64,000 bases of DNA, taken from Castanea sativa. Lineage: Eukaryota > Streptophyta > Magnoliopsida > Fagales > Fagaceae. Position 1 is the first letter of the stretch. Every line of letters begins with the position of its first letter. Below the pieces are notes generated by a model. It saw only the letters and a program-made list of their open reading frames with translations, had not been told where the DNA came from and searched no databases. The DNA lies in the NCBI RefSeq assembly GCF_040712315.1, contig NC_134017.1, positions 59,930,636-59,994,635 of the forward strand, written 5' to 3'. The position numbers were made by a program, and so were the translations under genes. Positions 1-9,100 of the stretch are shown here, piece by piece.

Positions 1-48
1 TACATAAAAAATGATAATTGGCATTGCAAAGGTATTAATGTAAAATAC

Positions 49-229
49 CTGTTGTTTCTATAACAATATGATCAAATTTGTCCCATTTTTCCTTAACTAA
101 CTTCAAAAGCATTTTAACAAGATCTCCTCGCACAGTACAGCATAGGCAACCATTATTAACCATGATAATGTCTTCAAATACAGAGGAATGACTAGCAACC
201 AATGATCCATCAATATCCATTTCACCAAA
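49..229 (-). CDS. CobW/ZNG1-family GTPase, internal exon (partial gene)
   Basis: This 181-bp exon encodes the metal-binding core of a COG0523/CobW metallochaperone GTPase. It reads FGEMDIDGSLVA, then the diagnostic GCLCCTVRGDL (CxCC metal site) and IVIETTG (the switch region before the guanine-specificity motif). The wording is closest to the plastid-type plant proteins (PTAC17/At1g15730 class) as I remember them. Boundaries are well supported: a TGCAG acceptor precedes TTT GGT GAA, and ACAACAG is followed by GTATTT, leaving phase 1 so that the final Gly codon is split. Later exons would lie left of the window. Family members insert zinc into client proteins or act in plastid metal homeostasis. 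The P-loop exon that should precede this one is not found to the right, so the locus may be a pseudogene. Confidence 0.8.
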
Positions 230-1319
230 CTGCATTGATAGTAATCAAATCACTAAGAAAGTACAAGAAAAACCTCAGCACTCTCAGCAAATAATTCTCA
301 GCCCTTTAATAATAAAAAATTAAAAAATAAACTCTCTAGTAAGGAAGTAAAAGAACACTAGATATTTGCATGCTCACTTCCTTAACATGAGTCTTCTAAC
401 CAAATTACGCTATCTGAGTCTTCAAACATAGGAACTATATGTGACAGACCAGAAGGTCTCCATAATTAATGCAGGGAGCATAACCAAGATTATTTTGGAA
501 TTTATTATTTCAGATTTTCTTTATCTCATGGGACTGAATTATTTTAAATTTTTCATTTTTATTTTTCAGCTTCTTAACAGCATACACCCTTTGAGCATTC
601 TAGTTAATTACAAATTACTGGTGTAGTAAACTGCCCATATCACTTTAGCATTCTACCAAGTCCAAGTCAAATAAAACCTTCCTATCAAATTCAAAAGATA
701 CACTAATAATGGGTTTTCCGATTCTTGCATAAGCAATGAAGCTTCCAAGGATTAATAAAGTGCCTAAAAAGGATTTAGCTTTCAAGGGAAGTATCACACC
801 CGTGTTTTCTAAACAAAAACTTATCATAAACCTCTCATAGTTTGAACCATCTTCCAACTCAAGATACAAGTTTACATTCTACAACCATCATTGCCATTGG
901 TAACATGAATTCGTGATTCAGCCAACAAAAAACAAAGTATCTAATAATAAAAAAAGGCAAGTCAGTATAAAAAAAAATGCAAGTCAGTTTCATTCTCAAT
1001 GCTCAGTACCATATATTGCACATATGCTGATAATTAAATGGTAAGAATATCCTTCTACATATTCAATCTCAAGAATTATTTCATAAAAATTAACAAAATT
1101 CATTATTAAAGCACATTTGATGGGAACCAAAAAAGCAATAAAGCACACCCCAATATCAACCAATCACTATAAAGTAACAAAAAAAAAAAAAAAAACTACT
1201 ATGATCACTAATCCGGCAGAAAATAAGTGAACGCTATAGAATTCCAATTAATAATAATAAGAATAATTGAAACTAAGGATTAGTTATGGAACAAAGAAAA
1301 AAAATTAGAAGAAACTTAC
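230..1319 (-). other. Intronic DNA of the CobW fragment; expected P-loop exon not found
   Basis: AT-rich sequence with homopolymer runs (for example A16 near 1180). The family requires an exon with the Walker A segment and the stretch ending in NE before FGE. I looked on the minus strand for coding sequence of that kind between the candidate second exon and the 49-229 exon and saw none. Open frames here, such as 645-869, resemble no known protein. Confidence 0.5.
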
Positions 1320-1351
1320 ATTATTAGCTTGACCATCCTTTGTAGTAGACT
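1320..1351 (-). CDS. Candidate small second exon of the CobW gene
   Basis: A 32-nt segment is flanked on the minus strand by TTGTTTCAG (acceptor) and GTAAGTTTC (donor), both close to plant consensus. Joined in phase to the candidate first exon it gives a short hydrophilic stretch (ESTTKDGQANN). That resembles the low-complexity linker between transit peptide and GTPase domain in plastid CobW proteins. Support comes from splice sites and position only. Confidence 0.4.
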
Positions 1352-1542
1352 CTGAAACAAAACACAAAGCCAAAGATACAAAAACCTATATATAGGCATA
1401 TACACAGGAAGAGGGAGAGAGAGAGAGAGAGGGAACCTTGGTGGTTTGGGGAGAGAGGAAGTGAGGGAGAATTTAAATATTCACCCTAAAATTTTCCCAA
1501 GAACCAAACATTACAATTTATAATCAAAACATGAAAACGCAC

Positions 1543-1765
1543 CGAATTTGCCTCTATTGAAGCATCGAGACGAATCAAGCAAAATGATCTTTGTGTCGCA
1601 GTGGCGATTGAGCTTGGAACCCCAGAAATTGGGGGAGATTAGATGAGGTAGGCGAAGAGTAGAGGAGTTGACTGAATACTTCGCCTTCGATCTTGTGAGT
1701 GACGATGAGACAGAGCTCGATCTTGTGAGTGACGATGAGACAGAGCCATCGCGTTGAGAGACCAA
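1543..1765 (-). CDS. Candidate first exon with plastid transit peptide, CobW gene
   Basis: An ATG at 1765 opens a frame rich in Ser, Arg and Thr with few acidic residues, typical of a chloroplast transit peptide, ending near RCFNRGKF. A GTGCGT donor at 1542 leaves phase 1, which fits the 32-nt exon downstream. It lies 1.3 kb upstream of the CobW core exon on the same strand, the expected place for exon 1. A 30-bp in-frame duplication lengthens it by ten codons. I do not recognise the sequence itself, so the link rests on position, composition and compatible splice phases. The region 1770-1930 behind it would be leader and promoter; TTTATAGATAGC near 1900 (minus) could serve as a TATA element. 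Confidence 0.4.
1687..1746. repeat. 30-bp tandem duplication inside candidate exon 1
   Basis: Two nearly identical 30-bp copies lie head to tail (1687-1716 and 1717-1746), each with the core GTGAGTGACGATGAGACAGA. On the minus strand this repeats SSSLTRS in frame, so it adds ten codons without a frameshift. Confidence 0.9.
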
Positions 1766-1949
1766 TAGCTATGCAATTGCCATGACCTAGAGCTTCGAAA
1801 TTTCCATGATTGAGAGCTATGAAATTAGCTTTGAAATTTCTAAGTTTTGTGTGAGAGAGATTTGAGCTACTAGAGAGAAAATGAGAAACTGTGAGAGCTA
1901 TCTATAAAACTTTGATTTGTTCTGTAGCTTTATTTAAGTTTCGTGTTTC

Positions 1950-2211
1950 TAATTTTCAACACTGACAACCGTAGATAAAAGATGTAGTTTATCTTCTACA
2001 TTCATCAAGCCCATGGATAAAACTTCTATTTTTTTTATATTTTTTTTTACACTTGTTTCAACAGTTGTGCCAATTTGGAAATAAGTAGGTTAATTTCCTT
2101 ATTTTGATCAACAGTTGAGTACAACCATAGAAACTTAAGGGTTTTATTAACATTTTTTAGTAACCGTAGATAAAAAAAAAATGTTGAAAAGACTCAAGTT
2201 TGTTGTAGTAA
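1950..2211 (-). mobile_element. CACTA-like transposon terminus (relic)
   Basis: On the minus strand the segment opens with ACTACAACAAAC, one base short of the CACTACAACAAA terminus of plant CACTA elements. It contains two copies of the subterminal-type motif AACCGTAGATAAAA (plus-strand starts 1967 and 2162) and inverted TTTTCAAC/GTTGAAAA words. No transposase or clear target duplication is visible. Confidence 0.3.
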
Positions 2212-2354
2212 TACTAGCTTTTTCCATCCAAGAAACAATGAAAGAGATTAAATTGACATGACACTAAAAAAGTTAAGTACCAAATTGACACAATTGAAAA
2301 GTTAAAAATTAAATTGAGATATGGTGTAGAGGATAAGAACTAACTTTGTAATTT

Positions 2355-2480
2355 ACCCTAAATTGTAATATATCTAATCTTTATATAGAGTTGGCTCAAA
2401 ATAAAATTGCAGTAAAGCAAGCACATCACATGGGGTTTGATTTAAACGTTGGCAAAGCCAAATCTGTCCATTTTTATGTG
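2355..2480 (+). pseudogene. Fragment homologous to intron 1 of the LRR receptor-kinase family
   Basis: About 120 bp, with words such as AGTAAAGCAAGCACATCACA and TTGGCAAAGCCAAATCTGTC, match almost base for base the sequence downstream of the receptor-kinase exon 1 copies at 40150-40235 and 55000-55085. The matching exon is not present immediately upstream here. This marks an older, diverged duplicate of the same locus. Confidence 0.7.
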
Positions 2481-2713
2481 TGTGTATGTTTTAATAAGTT
2501 GTTCATTTCATTTCGTTTCAATGTACAATTATTTTTACACTAATAAAATGATAAATAAGTTCATTTAAACACGTGGATTGCATTATATTTTCTAAATCTA
2601 TGTTTTGTTGTATTTTATTTTATTAAGTTTTAGGGTAAATTATAATTTTAACTAAATTGGTATATTTTGGTAATCCGTATAATTGATAGAAATAGGGCTA
2701 AAGACATAAATGT

Positions 2714-2875
2714 TTTTACAATATTTTTACAAACAATTAATATGATTTTAGCATTCTCCAAATGATAATTGATAAGCAAAAGTGTGATGTTAGTAAAAAT
2801 ATCACACTTTTGCTTACCAATAATTATTTAGAAAATACTAAAACTACATCAGATGTTTGTAAAAATATTGTAAAA
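2714..2875. mobile_element. Foldback MITE (long hairpin)
   Basis: The two halves are imperfect reverse complements over about 80 bp. The left end TTTTACAATATTTTTACAAA pairs with the right end TTTGTAAAAATATTGTAAAA, and the centre GCAAAAGTGTGAT pairs with ATCACACTTTTGC. The element is noncoding, about 162 bp, and could fold into one hairpin. I see no clear target duplication, so the superfamily is not assigned. Confidence 0.75.
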
Positions 2876-3669
2876 GAGTTTGTAGAGTTTTTGGTTGTAA
2901 TATTACTCATAAAAACTTGATAAGGTGGAAAAAAAAATCAAGGCAAGTAGTCCAATTAATCACAAAATGTAACTGTCATATATATCACAATGACAAGTTA
3001 GACATCCTACACAAATATTTTTGTCAAAAGTTTGCACAAAATTAACAGAAAAAAAAAAAATCCATTAAATTTCAACTTCCATTAAATGTTGTATTTAAGT
3101 GTTCAACATTTTCTCATTATTTATGATTTTTTAAAATTAAAAATACAATTAATTATTTAAAAAATTCCATTTTTTTTTAAAAAGGCATTAAATCAATGAA
3201 GACACTGAGAAATTTTCTTAACAACCAAAAAAGAAAGAAAGAAAGGAACAGCCCAATCAATCCAAACGCATGGCCAAAATCCAGTCATTCGCAATCCATT
3301 CAAACTGTTAAATTTTTTTCTTTACTTTATCTTCTTAAAAAAAAAATCATCTTTTTGATATTTTCTCAACTCTCTTATGATCTTTCTTGCATTTTCTTGG
3401 TAACCAAATGGAAATTTCATCTGCTGAAATTCAACTATAGATCCAAGAATCACACATCTCACAGATCTCATAAATAATTCAGGTCATTGACCAAAATTGA
3501 AATAAATAAATAAATTGGCCCAAACGGATTCTTCATGAACATACAGCCCAGCAACAATATGTTGATGCAAGGTGAAATAAGTTCAAGAAAAACAAAATGG
3601 TCTTCCATGGATTCAGGTCCTACTTCTCAGTAGCAAAGACAAAGTGAATCAACATCGAAGTGAATCTAC
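2876..3669. other. AT-rich intergenic sequence, nothing recognised
   Basis: Poly(A)/poly(T) tracts and noncoding DNA. The phrase ATTCAAACTGTTAA followed by a T tract occurs at about 3298 and again at about 3828. This could be a degraded direct repeat around an insertion that includes the NDUFS1 fragment. Confidence 0.5.
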
Positions 3670-3787
3670 CTGTATGCTTGGAGGACCGTCATGCCGTTCG
3701 GGATTTTCACTACCTGCCTGTCCACAAACACTTCGATTGTGTAGTCCAGGTTTGGGAAATGGATTTAGGCCCCGGCCACTGGTTGTG
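3670..3787 (-). pseudogene. NDUFS1-like exon fragment (complex I 75-kDa subunit)
   Basis: Read on the minus strand from about 3787, the translation gives QPVAGA, a TAA stop, then IHFPNLDYTIEVFVD and VVKIPNGMTVLQAY. This matches the start of the 2Fe-2S ferredoxin-like domain of the 75-kDa subunit of mitochondrial complex I, where FVDG-x-V-K-P-G-TVLQA is highly conserved. A GTAGATT donor follows at 3669, where an exon end is plausible, so this looks like a genomic rather than reverse-transcribed copy. The in-frame stop and the absence of the following cysteine exons make it a pseudogene. The local GC content stands out against the AT-rich surroundings. Confidence 0.7.
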
Positions 3788-4445
3788 CATTCAAATGAAA
3801 ATTCAAAGTTGTAAAAATAGAATTCATTCAAACTGTTAAGTTTTTTTTTTTTTTTTTTCAAAGAAAATATCTTAGTGTTCTTCATTAATTTAATGCTTTT
3901 TAAAAAAAAAGAAATTATGGAAAAATATATTTTAATGATTAATAGGATTTTTTAATCAAAAAAATTAGAAAAAAAAGGGAGAAAATTACGGACAATTAAC
4001 AGCAACCTTAGATGAAAGTTGACAAAAAAACCTTCATTGAATAAAGTTGAAACTTATAAAAATCAATTGAACCACAGTAAAAGTAGTTGCCTAAAATGAA
4101 TCTTGATGAAACTTTTTCTTTAGAAGAAAAATATTGGTGAAACTTGGTGGGTGTTAATTGCATTTTTACCAAAAATAATAATAAAGAATAAAGAATTCTC
4201 TTGTATGGGACATAAGAAATGGTCCATACTAAATTGAACAAACAAGATCAAGTTTCGGATATATAATAAAGACATGAAATGGTAAATTTATAACATGCTA
4301 AAAGCTTTGATCATCACTTCTTTTTTTTTCTCCGCAACGTAACAAAGGAGAGTTCATGTATGGTTTTCTTTTAAAGTTCAAATAATTTTTTTTTAAAATT
4401 TAATTTTGGAGGGAATTTTTTTTTAAAAATTGACATACTTAAGGT
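3788..4445. other. AT-rich intergenic sequence, nothing recognised
   Basis: Long A and T runs (for example T18 near 3841) and no convincing coding frame. Confidence 0.5.
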
Positions 4446-6030
4446 TTTTGTCAGAGGATTATGACATGGTATAATCTCAATAATTTATTTTAAAATGAAA
4501 TATTAAGATTTAAAAAAAAAAAACTATATGGTAGAGTAGAGGATCTTGATTCGAAATACAAAGATACTATTACAAAAAGCTTAGCATTTGCTTTCTAAAT
4601 TAAAATTTGTAACTAATTTAAAACAACATTGTTTTGTTACAAAAAGGGGGAAAAAAATTAAAACGAGACTCATTGGCTTTCGAAAAATTATCTTATAAAC
4701 TTTTATGTACAAAATTACAATCCAATATTAAGTATATATATTTATACAATTTGTTTATCTGTAATATAGCTAATGTGACATAATCTCAACCATATATTTT
4801 AAAAAGAAAAGTCAATTAAGATTAAAAGAAACATATATCGTAGAATAACCTAGGAAATCTAAAGGATCTTGATCCAAAATAGAGAGAATTTTGTTATGAA
4901 AAGCTTAATATTTGCATTCTAAACTAAAATTTGTAACTATATTGTTGGGTTATAATATATTGACCCGGTTAATTAATTTAATTACCCAAGTTGATTAATT
5001 AGGTTAAATTAGATGCAAATTGTAGAGGCACCAACAAATCACCAAATAAACTAAATGCAGTGGAAATTAAAATGACACAGTGATTTATTAACGAATAGAA
5101 AAAAACTTCTCGAAAGGAAAAAACCCCCACTGGGTGAATTTACGGTCCCTACTCCAAAAAATCTACTAATCAATAATCAAGCGGTTACAAGTATGAGGAA
5201 TCTTACCACTACCTTGACCTATCCCAAAATACCAACTTACAATTGAACCTTTGCTCCAATACTCAATTGGACTTGATCTTGTAGCACACTTCTTTCTTTT
5301 GTTGCACAAATCTCCAATTTGTGACTAACTCCTTTACATGGATCCTAGTACTTGAGTAACTCTAGTAACTTAAATGATCATTGTTGGCTGTAAAGTTCTT
5401 CACTTCATAAACAATGAAAATCAAGAAGCACTTGGTTACAAAACCCTAAGATGCAAAAATGCAGTCGCTTCTCACAAAGTGTATGAGTTCTGGGTCTCTA
5501 TTTCCTTGTCTGGTGACTTCTAAAATAAGCCTTATATATGACTAGGGTTGTAAGAAGAGAAACCTTAATAATTCAAGTCATCGTGGGCCGAATTTTAAAT
5601 CTGAGATTTCTAAAATCATAATTCTTAATAGATTGAGCTTGTGTTGAGCTTGTGTCGAGCTTCTCTATTAATCCTTGATAGCAGCATCTGTCGAGCTTAT
5701 GTCGAGACTTAATGAAACAATTTTTCTTTACTTGTTTCTTGGATCAACCTTCATGTCTTTAATGATACTACTTGATATGTTTAAATAACATACTCCTTGA
5801 TACACTAAACTCAATTTAGATCTACCCAATTACAAGTATAGTTATGTCAAAGGATCAGCCAATTATATAGAAAACATGACCCTAACATAAATTAAGAAAA
5901 TGACATTATTTTGCCATAGAAAGGGAAAATTTAAAATTACCTTCCAAAAATTATCTTATAAACTTATTTAGAAACTTACACAATCTTAATTTCAAGTCTT
6001 TATAAGTATATGTTTATACATATGTACATA
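4446..6030. repeat. Local tandem duplication (about 330 bp), second copy split by a solo LTR
   Basis: Copy 1 (about 4446-4760) and copy 2 (about 4765-4942 plus 5888-6030) share an ordered series of words. These are GACATRRTATAATCTCAA, GGATCTTGATYC, AAAAGCTTARYATTTGC, AAATTTGTAACTA, AAAATTATCTTATAAACTT and a TATAAGTATATATTTATAC-like end. The second copy is interrupted exactly by the LTR at 4943-5887, so duplication preceded insertion. No coding content. Confidence 0.7.
4943..5887. mobile_element. Solo LTR, Copia-like, related to the element A LTR
   Basis: Starts TGTTGGGTTATAATA and ends ATGACCCTAACA, a TGTTGGG/CCCTAACA terminal inverted pair. Flanks are TATAT on the left and TAAAT on the right, a likely 5-bp target duplication with one mismatch. 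The inside shares landmarks with the LTRs of the element at 12710-20357: AATGCAGTGGAAATTAA, GGGTGAATTTACGGTC and CCAATTACAAGTA. No internal region is present, so it is a recombined solo LTR of about 945 bp. Confidence 0.75.
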
Positions 6031-6043
6031 TAAATTATATATA

Positions 6044-6072
6044 CTAGTGTGTAGCATCGTGCATATGCACAA
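6044..6072 (-). mobile_element. Helitron-type 3' terminus
   Basis: On the minus strand the palindrome GTGCATATGCAC is followed 11 nt later by CTAG and then T. That is the hairpin, CTRR, T arrangement of plant Helitron 3' ends. The element body would extend to the right; its other end is not identified. Confidence 0.45.
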
Positions 6073-6174
6073 ATCTAATTAAAAATAATTATAATATACA
6101 GTTTAAATTATACATTGTATTAGCTTACAGTTTTTTTAAACCATACATTTCTAAAATATGTAATGGTTTCTCAT

Positions 6175-6177
<3 letters not shown>

Positions 6178-6228
<51 letters not shown>
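6178..6228. repeat. (AT)n microsatellite
   Basis: About 25 dinucleotide units. Confidence 0.95.
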
Positions 6229-6231
<3 letters not shown>

Positions 6232-6267
6232 TTAGTATATAATTGGTTTTATATTATTATATAGATA

Positions 6268-6300
6268 TAGACTAATCGCTAACCCGTGTGATGCGTGAGA
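6268..6300 (-). mobile_element. Degenerate Helitron-type 3' terminus
   Basis: The plus strand reads GACTAATCGCTAACCCGTGTGATGCGTGAG in two halves. Reversed, this resembles the common plant Helitron end (a hairpin of CCGTGC..GCACGG type, then CTAGT), with the hairpin and the CTAG both mutated. Confidence 0.3.
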
Positions 6301-6532
6301 ATAGCTACTGCATGAGTTTCAAGGAAAACAAAACCGTTATTTTTTAGTTGTAGTAAGCAAAAATGCATGAAATTAAAGAAAAAATGATATTGAAAGAAGA
6401 AGCACAAAGTTTGATTAGTTATGCAGAAGAAAGCAATGTTGTTTTATTTATTAGTTTTTTATGGGAAATAGCAAGAGATGGAATGTTGTGTCTCTAGTTT
6501 AGCTTGTATCGTATATATAAGATAAGTTGTAA

Positions 6533-6577
6533 TATATATATATGTGTGTGTGTGTGTGTGCGCGCGCGCGCGCGTGT
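6533..6577. repeat. Compound (TA)(TG)(CG) microsatellite
   Basis: TA units pass into TG units and then into CG units within 45 bp. Alternating purine/pyrimidine throughout, so it is a potential Z-DNA tract. Confidence 0.95.
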
Positions 6578-6589
6578 CAAAAGGTGTCT

Positions 6590-6890
6590 ATTGAAAATCT
6601 TATAACCCTTCAAATTCGGTATACCAAAAAGTGTTTATTGAAAGGTCATAATCTTTCATATTGATATACCAAAAGGTGCCTATTGATTGAAAAAGTGTTT
6701 ATTGAATGAAAATGTGTCTATTGACTGAAAATGTTTTTACTGAATGAAAATGTGCTTATTGACCAAAAATGTGTATCTGTCTATGAACAAAAATGTGCGT
6801 ATTGAATGAAAAGATGTCTATTGACCAAAAATGTGTCTACTGAATGAATAAGTGTCTATTGACCAAAAAGATGTATACTGAAAAATGAAG
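6590..6890. repeat. Minisatellite block 1, about 21-24 bp period
   Basis: Imperfect head-to-tail units built from TATTGAATGAAAATGTGTC and TATTGACCAAAAATGTG, about a dozen copies. The block is followed by an AT-rich phrase (CAGTGTTTTTAAATGTATATA) that is also found after block 2. Confidence 0.8.
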
Positions 6891-7449
6891 AAAAAAATGC
6901 ACAATTGTTCAGTGTTTTTAAATGTATATATGGCATTAATTCTCCTGTATTCTGTTTTTCTTTTTCTTTTTGGTCGACCTATAAAAAAAAAAAAGTCCTC
7001 TCTCTCTCTTTCTCAAGTGTAATTATTTATTGTTGTTATGCATCCAACCATTGAGAACCCTTTTATCAACCCCAATCTTATTGGCCAAAGACTGGTTATT
7101 GTATGTGGGATCCTCCATTTGATTTCAGGGTACTGACTCTGAATTTTGAATTCTGATTCAACCATTTATTTCCTCACGCCACTATTCCTTGGTACTGTCT
7201 CCCTCATTTGCTTTACTAAATCAGGTACAACTTAATATAGGCGTGCTTCACACTTCTCTATATATAATCTTCTTCTCCTGTATTTTTTTGGTGAATTTTA
7301 TTGTTTTATAAGTTTTGTATCGTAGATGTTTCATAATCGAAGTTAAAAGTTTCCTTCTAGAAGGGCTATCTATGACTTTTTTTTTTTTTTTTTCTGGTGC
7401 ATACAATTGAATTTTGATCAATACCATTTTTTTTAATGTTAGGGTTTCT
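6891..7449. other. Spacer between minisatellite blocks, nothing recognised
   Basis: Noncoding sequence with CT- and T-rich tracts (near 7000 and 7377). No gene features seen. Confidence 0.5.
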
Positions 7450-7600
7450 TGAATGAAAAGGTGTCTGCTAACCAAAAATGTGTCTATAGAATGAAAAGGT
7501 ACCTATTGAACAAAAATGTACTTATTGAATGAAAATGTGCCTATTGAATGAAATCGTGCATATTGACCAAAAATATGCTTATTGAAAAATGAAAAGGTAT
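7450..7600. repeat. Minisatellite block 2, same unit as block 1
   Basis: Units of about 22 bp such as TATTGAATGAAAATGTGCC, with the trailing phrase GATGTTTTTAAATATATACA. Unit sequence and 3' flank match the block at 6590-6890, so the two blocks are duplicates about 0.8 kb apart. Confidence 0.75.
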
Positions 7601-7758
7601 AACTGTTTGATGTTTTTAAATATATACATGAATTTAATTTTATATAGCCGCGTGGCGTAATGATAAATGGTCAACAAATGTTTTGCTTTTATATTATACT
7701 AGAAGGTTGCCCGCGCGTTGCACTGATAATGTTATAAACGTTTATGTAAAATGGTTTT

Positions 7759-8213
7759 TCAAATTTTTGTACATAAATTATAACATAAATGGTGGATATT
7801 TTCATTGCTAAAATCACCTACAATTATAGTAGAAACTTCAAAGTATGTAGGCATATTTTGTTGTCTACCATCAGTTGATCGTAAACCAATTAAGTGCAAG
7901 CATACATTATGCATATCAAACTCCTTGAACCTGCCCCCTGTCATACGAAATGTCTAACAAAGGCGTTGACCCTATGAAGCATCTTCAGTTGATCGTAAAC
8001 CAATTAATTGCAAGCATACATTATGCATATCAAACTCCTTAAACCTGTCCCTTGTTATACGAAATGTCTAACTAAGGCGTTGACCCTATGAAGTATCTTC
8101 AGTTGATCGTAAACCAATTAATTGCAAGCATACATTATGCATATCAAACTCTTTGAACCTATCCCTTGTCATACGAAATGTCTAACTAAGGCGTTGATCC
8201 TATAAAGCATCTT
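7759..8213 (-). pseudogene. Helitron replicase/helicase fragment with internal triplication
   Basis: The translation includes FRMTGGRFKEFDM, then VCLHLIGLRSTDGRQQNMP and EVSTIIVGDF. This matches the conserved linker of plant Helitron proteins ahead of the helicase-like N domain (pattern LIG-R-DGR-YN-P-EVA-LIVGDF). Upstream sense sequence in another frame reads LHRVNAFVRHF, also part of the family pattern, so a frameshift lies between the two. The segment covering the junction is present three times in tandem. No HUH tyrosines or helicase motifs are seen, so it encodes no active protein. Confidence 0.6.
7872..8213. repeat. 114-bp tandem repeat, three copies
   Basis: Copies start at 7872, 7986 and 8100, each with CAGTTGATCGTAAACCAATT, and end with AGCATCTTC or AGTATCTTC at 8213. 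The period is exactly 114 bp (38 codons). Copies differ at about ten or fewer positions each. Confidence 0.95.
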
Positions 8214-8411
8214 CAATAATATTATAACTATAGCAGTGCTAAGGTTGCATAGTGATTCATGTTTAGGCAAAGCAACAAACATACTATGATATTGTCAAGG
8301 CTCTTGCGGACAGCCGTACATGATACTTGACCAATAAATAAATAAATAAAGCAAGTAGTTTCAATGATGGTTGAGGTAGACATTATTCAACATATTTAAC
8401 AATTTTTTAAC

Positions 8412-8569
8412 CACCGCACACCCTTGGTGCGATAGTCACTCCACAAGTATAAGTGCTTGTGGGGTGTGGGGGGTAAAAGCCGGGGTTCAAGTCTCCAAGA
8501 GGGACCTTCACACACATATATACTTAAATTATGCTAAAGTAGAAGTTCTATCTTCTACTAAAAAAAAAA
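8412..8569 (+). mobile_element. tRNA-derived SINE with perfect target duplication
   Basis: The 5' part carries a Pol III A box-like TGGTGCGATAGTC and a B box GGTTCAAGTCTCC, about 50 bp apart. The 3' end has a short A tail. The element is bracketed by the perfect 14-bp repeat AACAATTTTTTAAC (8398-8411 and 8570-8583). It lies inside the Helitron relic, so it is younger. Confidence 0.85.
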
Positions 8570-8905
8570 AACAATTTTTTAACAAAGGTGTACCAATATA
8601 ATATATTTAACAATATTTTAATACCATTTTGAGTTTATATAGATTCTAGGCTATCCTTCAAATAATGGAGACACCACATAATTTTTTTCTACCCACTTAG
8701 TTCTTAATTTGTACATTTAGGGTTCTATTGTTTCTTTCTTTGTTCTTATTTTTAACAATTGAGTTTCTATCATTTAGTAGGACATAGAATATGTGTAGAT
8801 TGTGGTGATTATTTTCAAACTTTGCTACCAAATAATACTTAACCCCTCAATAGGTAAAAGAAAATTATTCACCTAAAAATAATTTCTTTCTTACCCGTAG
8901 CTAAT

Positions 8906-9100
8906 TTAATTTGTTTCACTCATGTCAATTATATAGGTTGCTACATCATACAACCAAATAAAAATTATAAATTTTCTGTCAAGCATTTTATCAAATACTA
9001 TGGATTCAAAATAAAATATATGATTATTCTTGGGCTCTTTGCACTTTGAATCCCACAAAAGTTTTGCCTCCATTGGCGCTTTGAATGTGACCCAATCCAT
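8906..9100 (-). other. Unrecognised short reading frame inside the Helitron relic
   Basis: A 64-codon frame (MDWVTFKAPMEAKLLWDS at its start) runs on the Helitron strand and reads like real protein (W, K and E rich, no low complexity). I do not recognise it. It could be a captured host exon or part of the Helitron protein. Confidence 0.25.

Noticed and set aside
645..869. Frame between the CobW exons as the missing P-loop exon
   Set aside because: Its translation has no GxxGxGK[ST] motif or other CobW wording.
8412..8530. Possible functional tRNA gene
   Set aside because: A and B boxes are present but there is no cloverleaf, and the A tail plus target duplication show it is a SINE.
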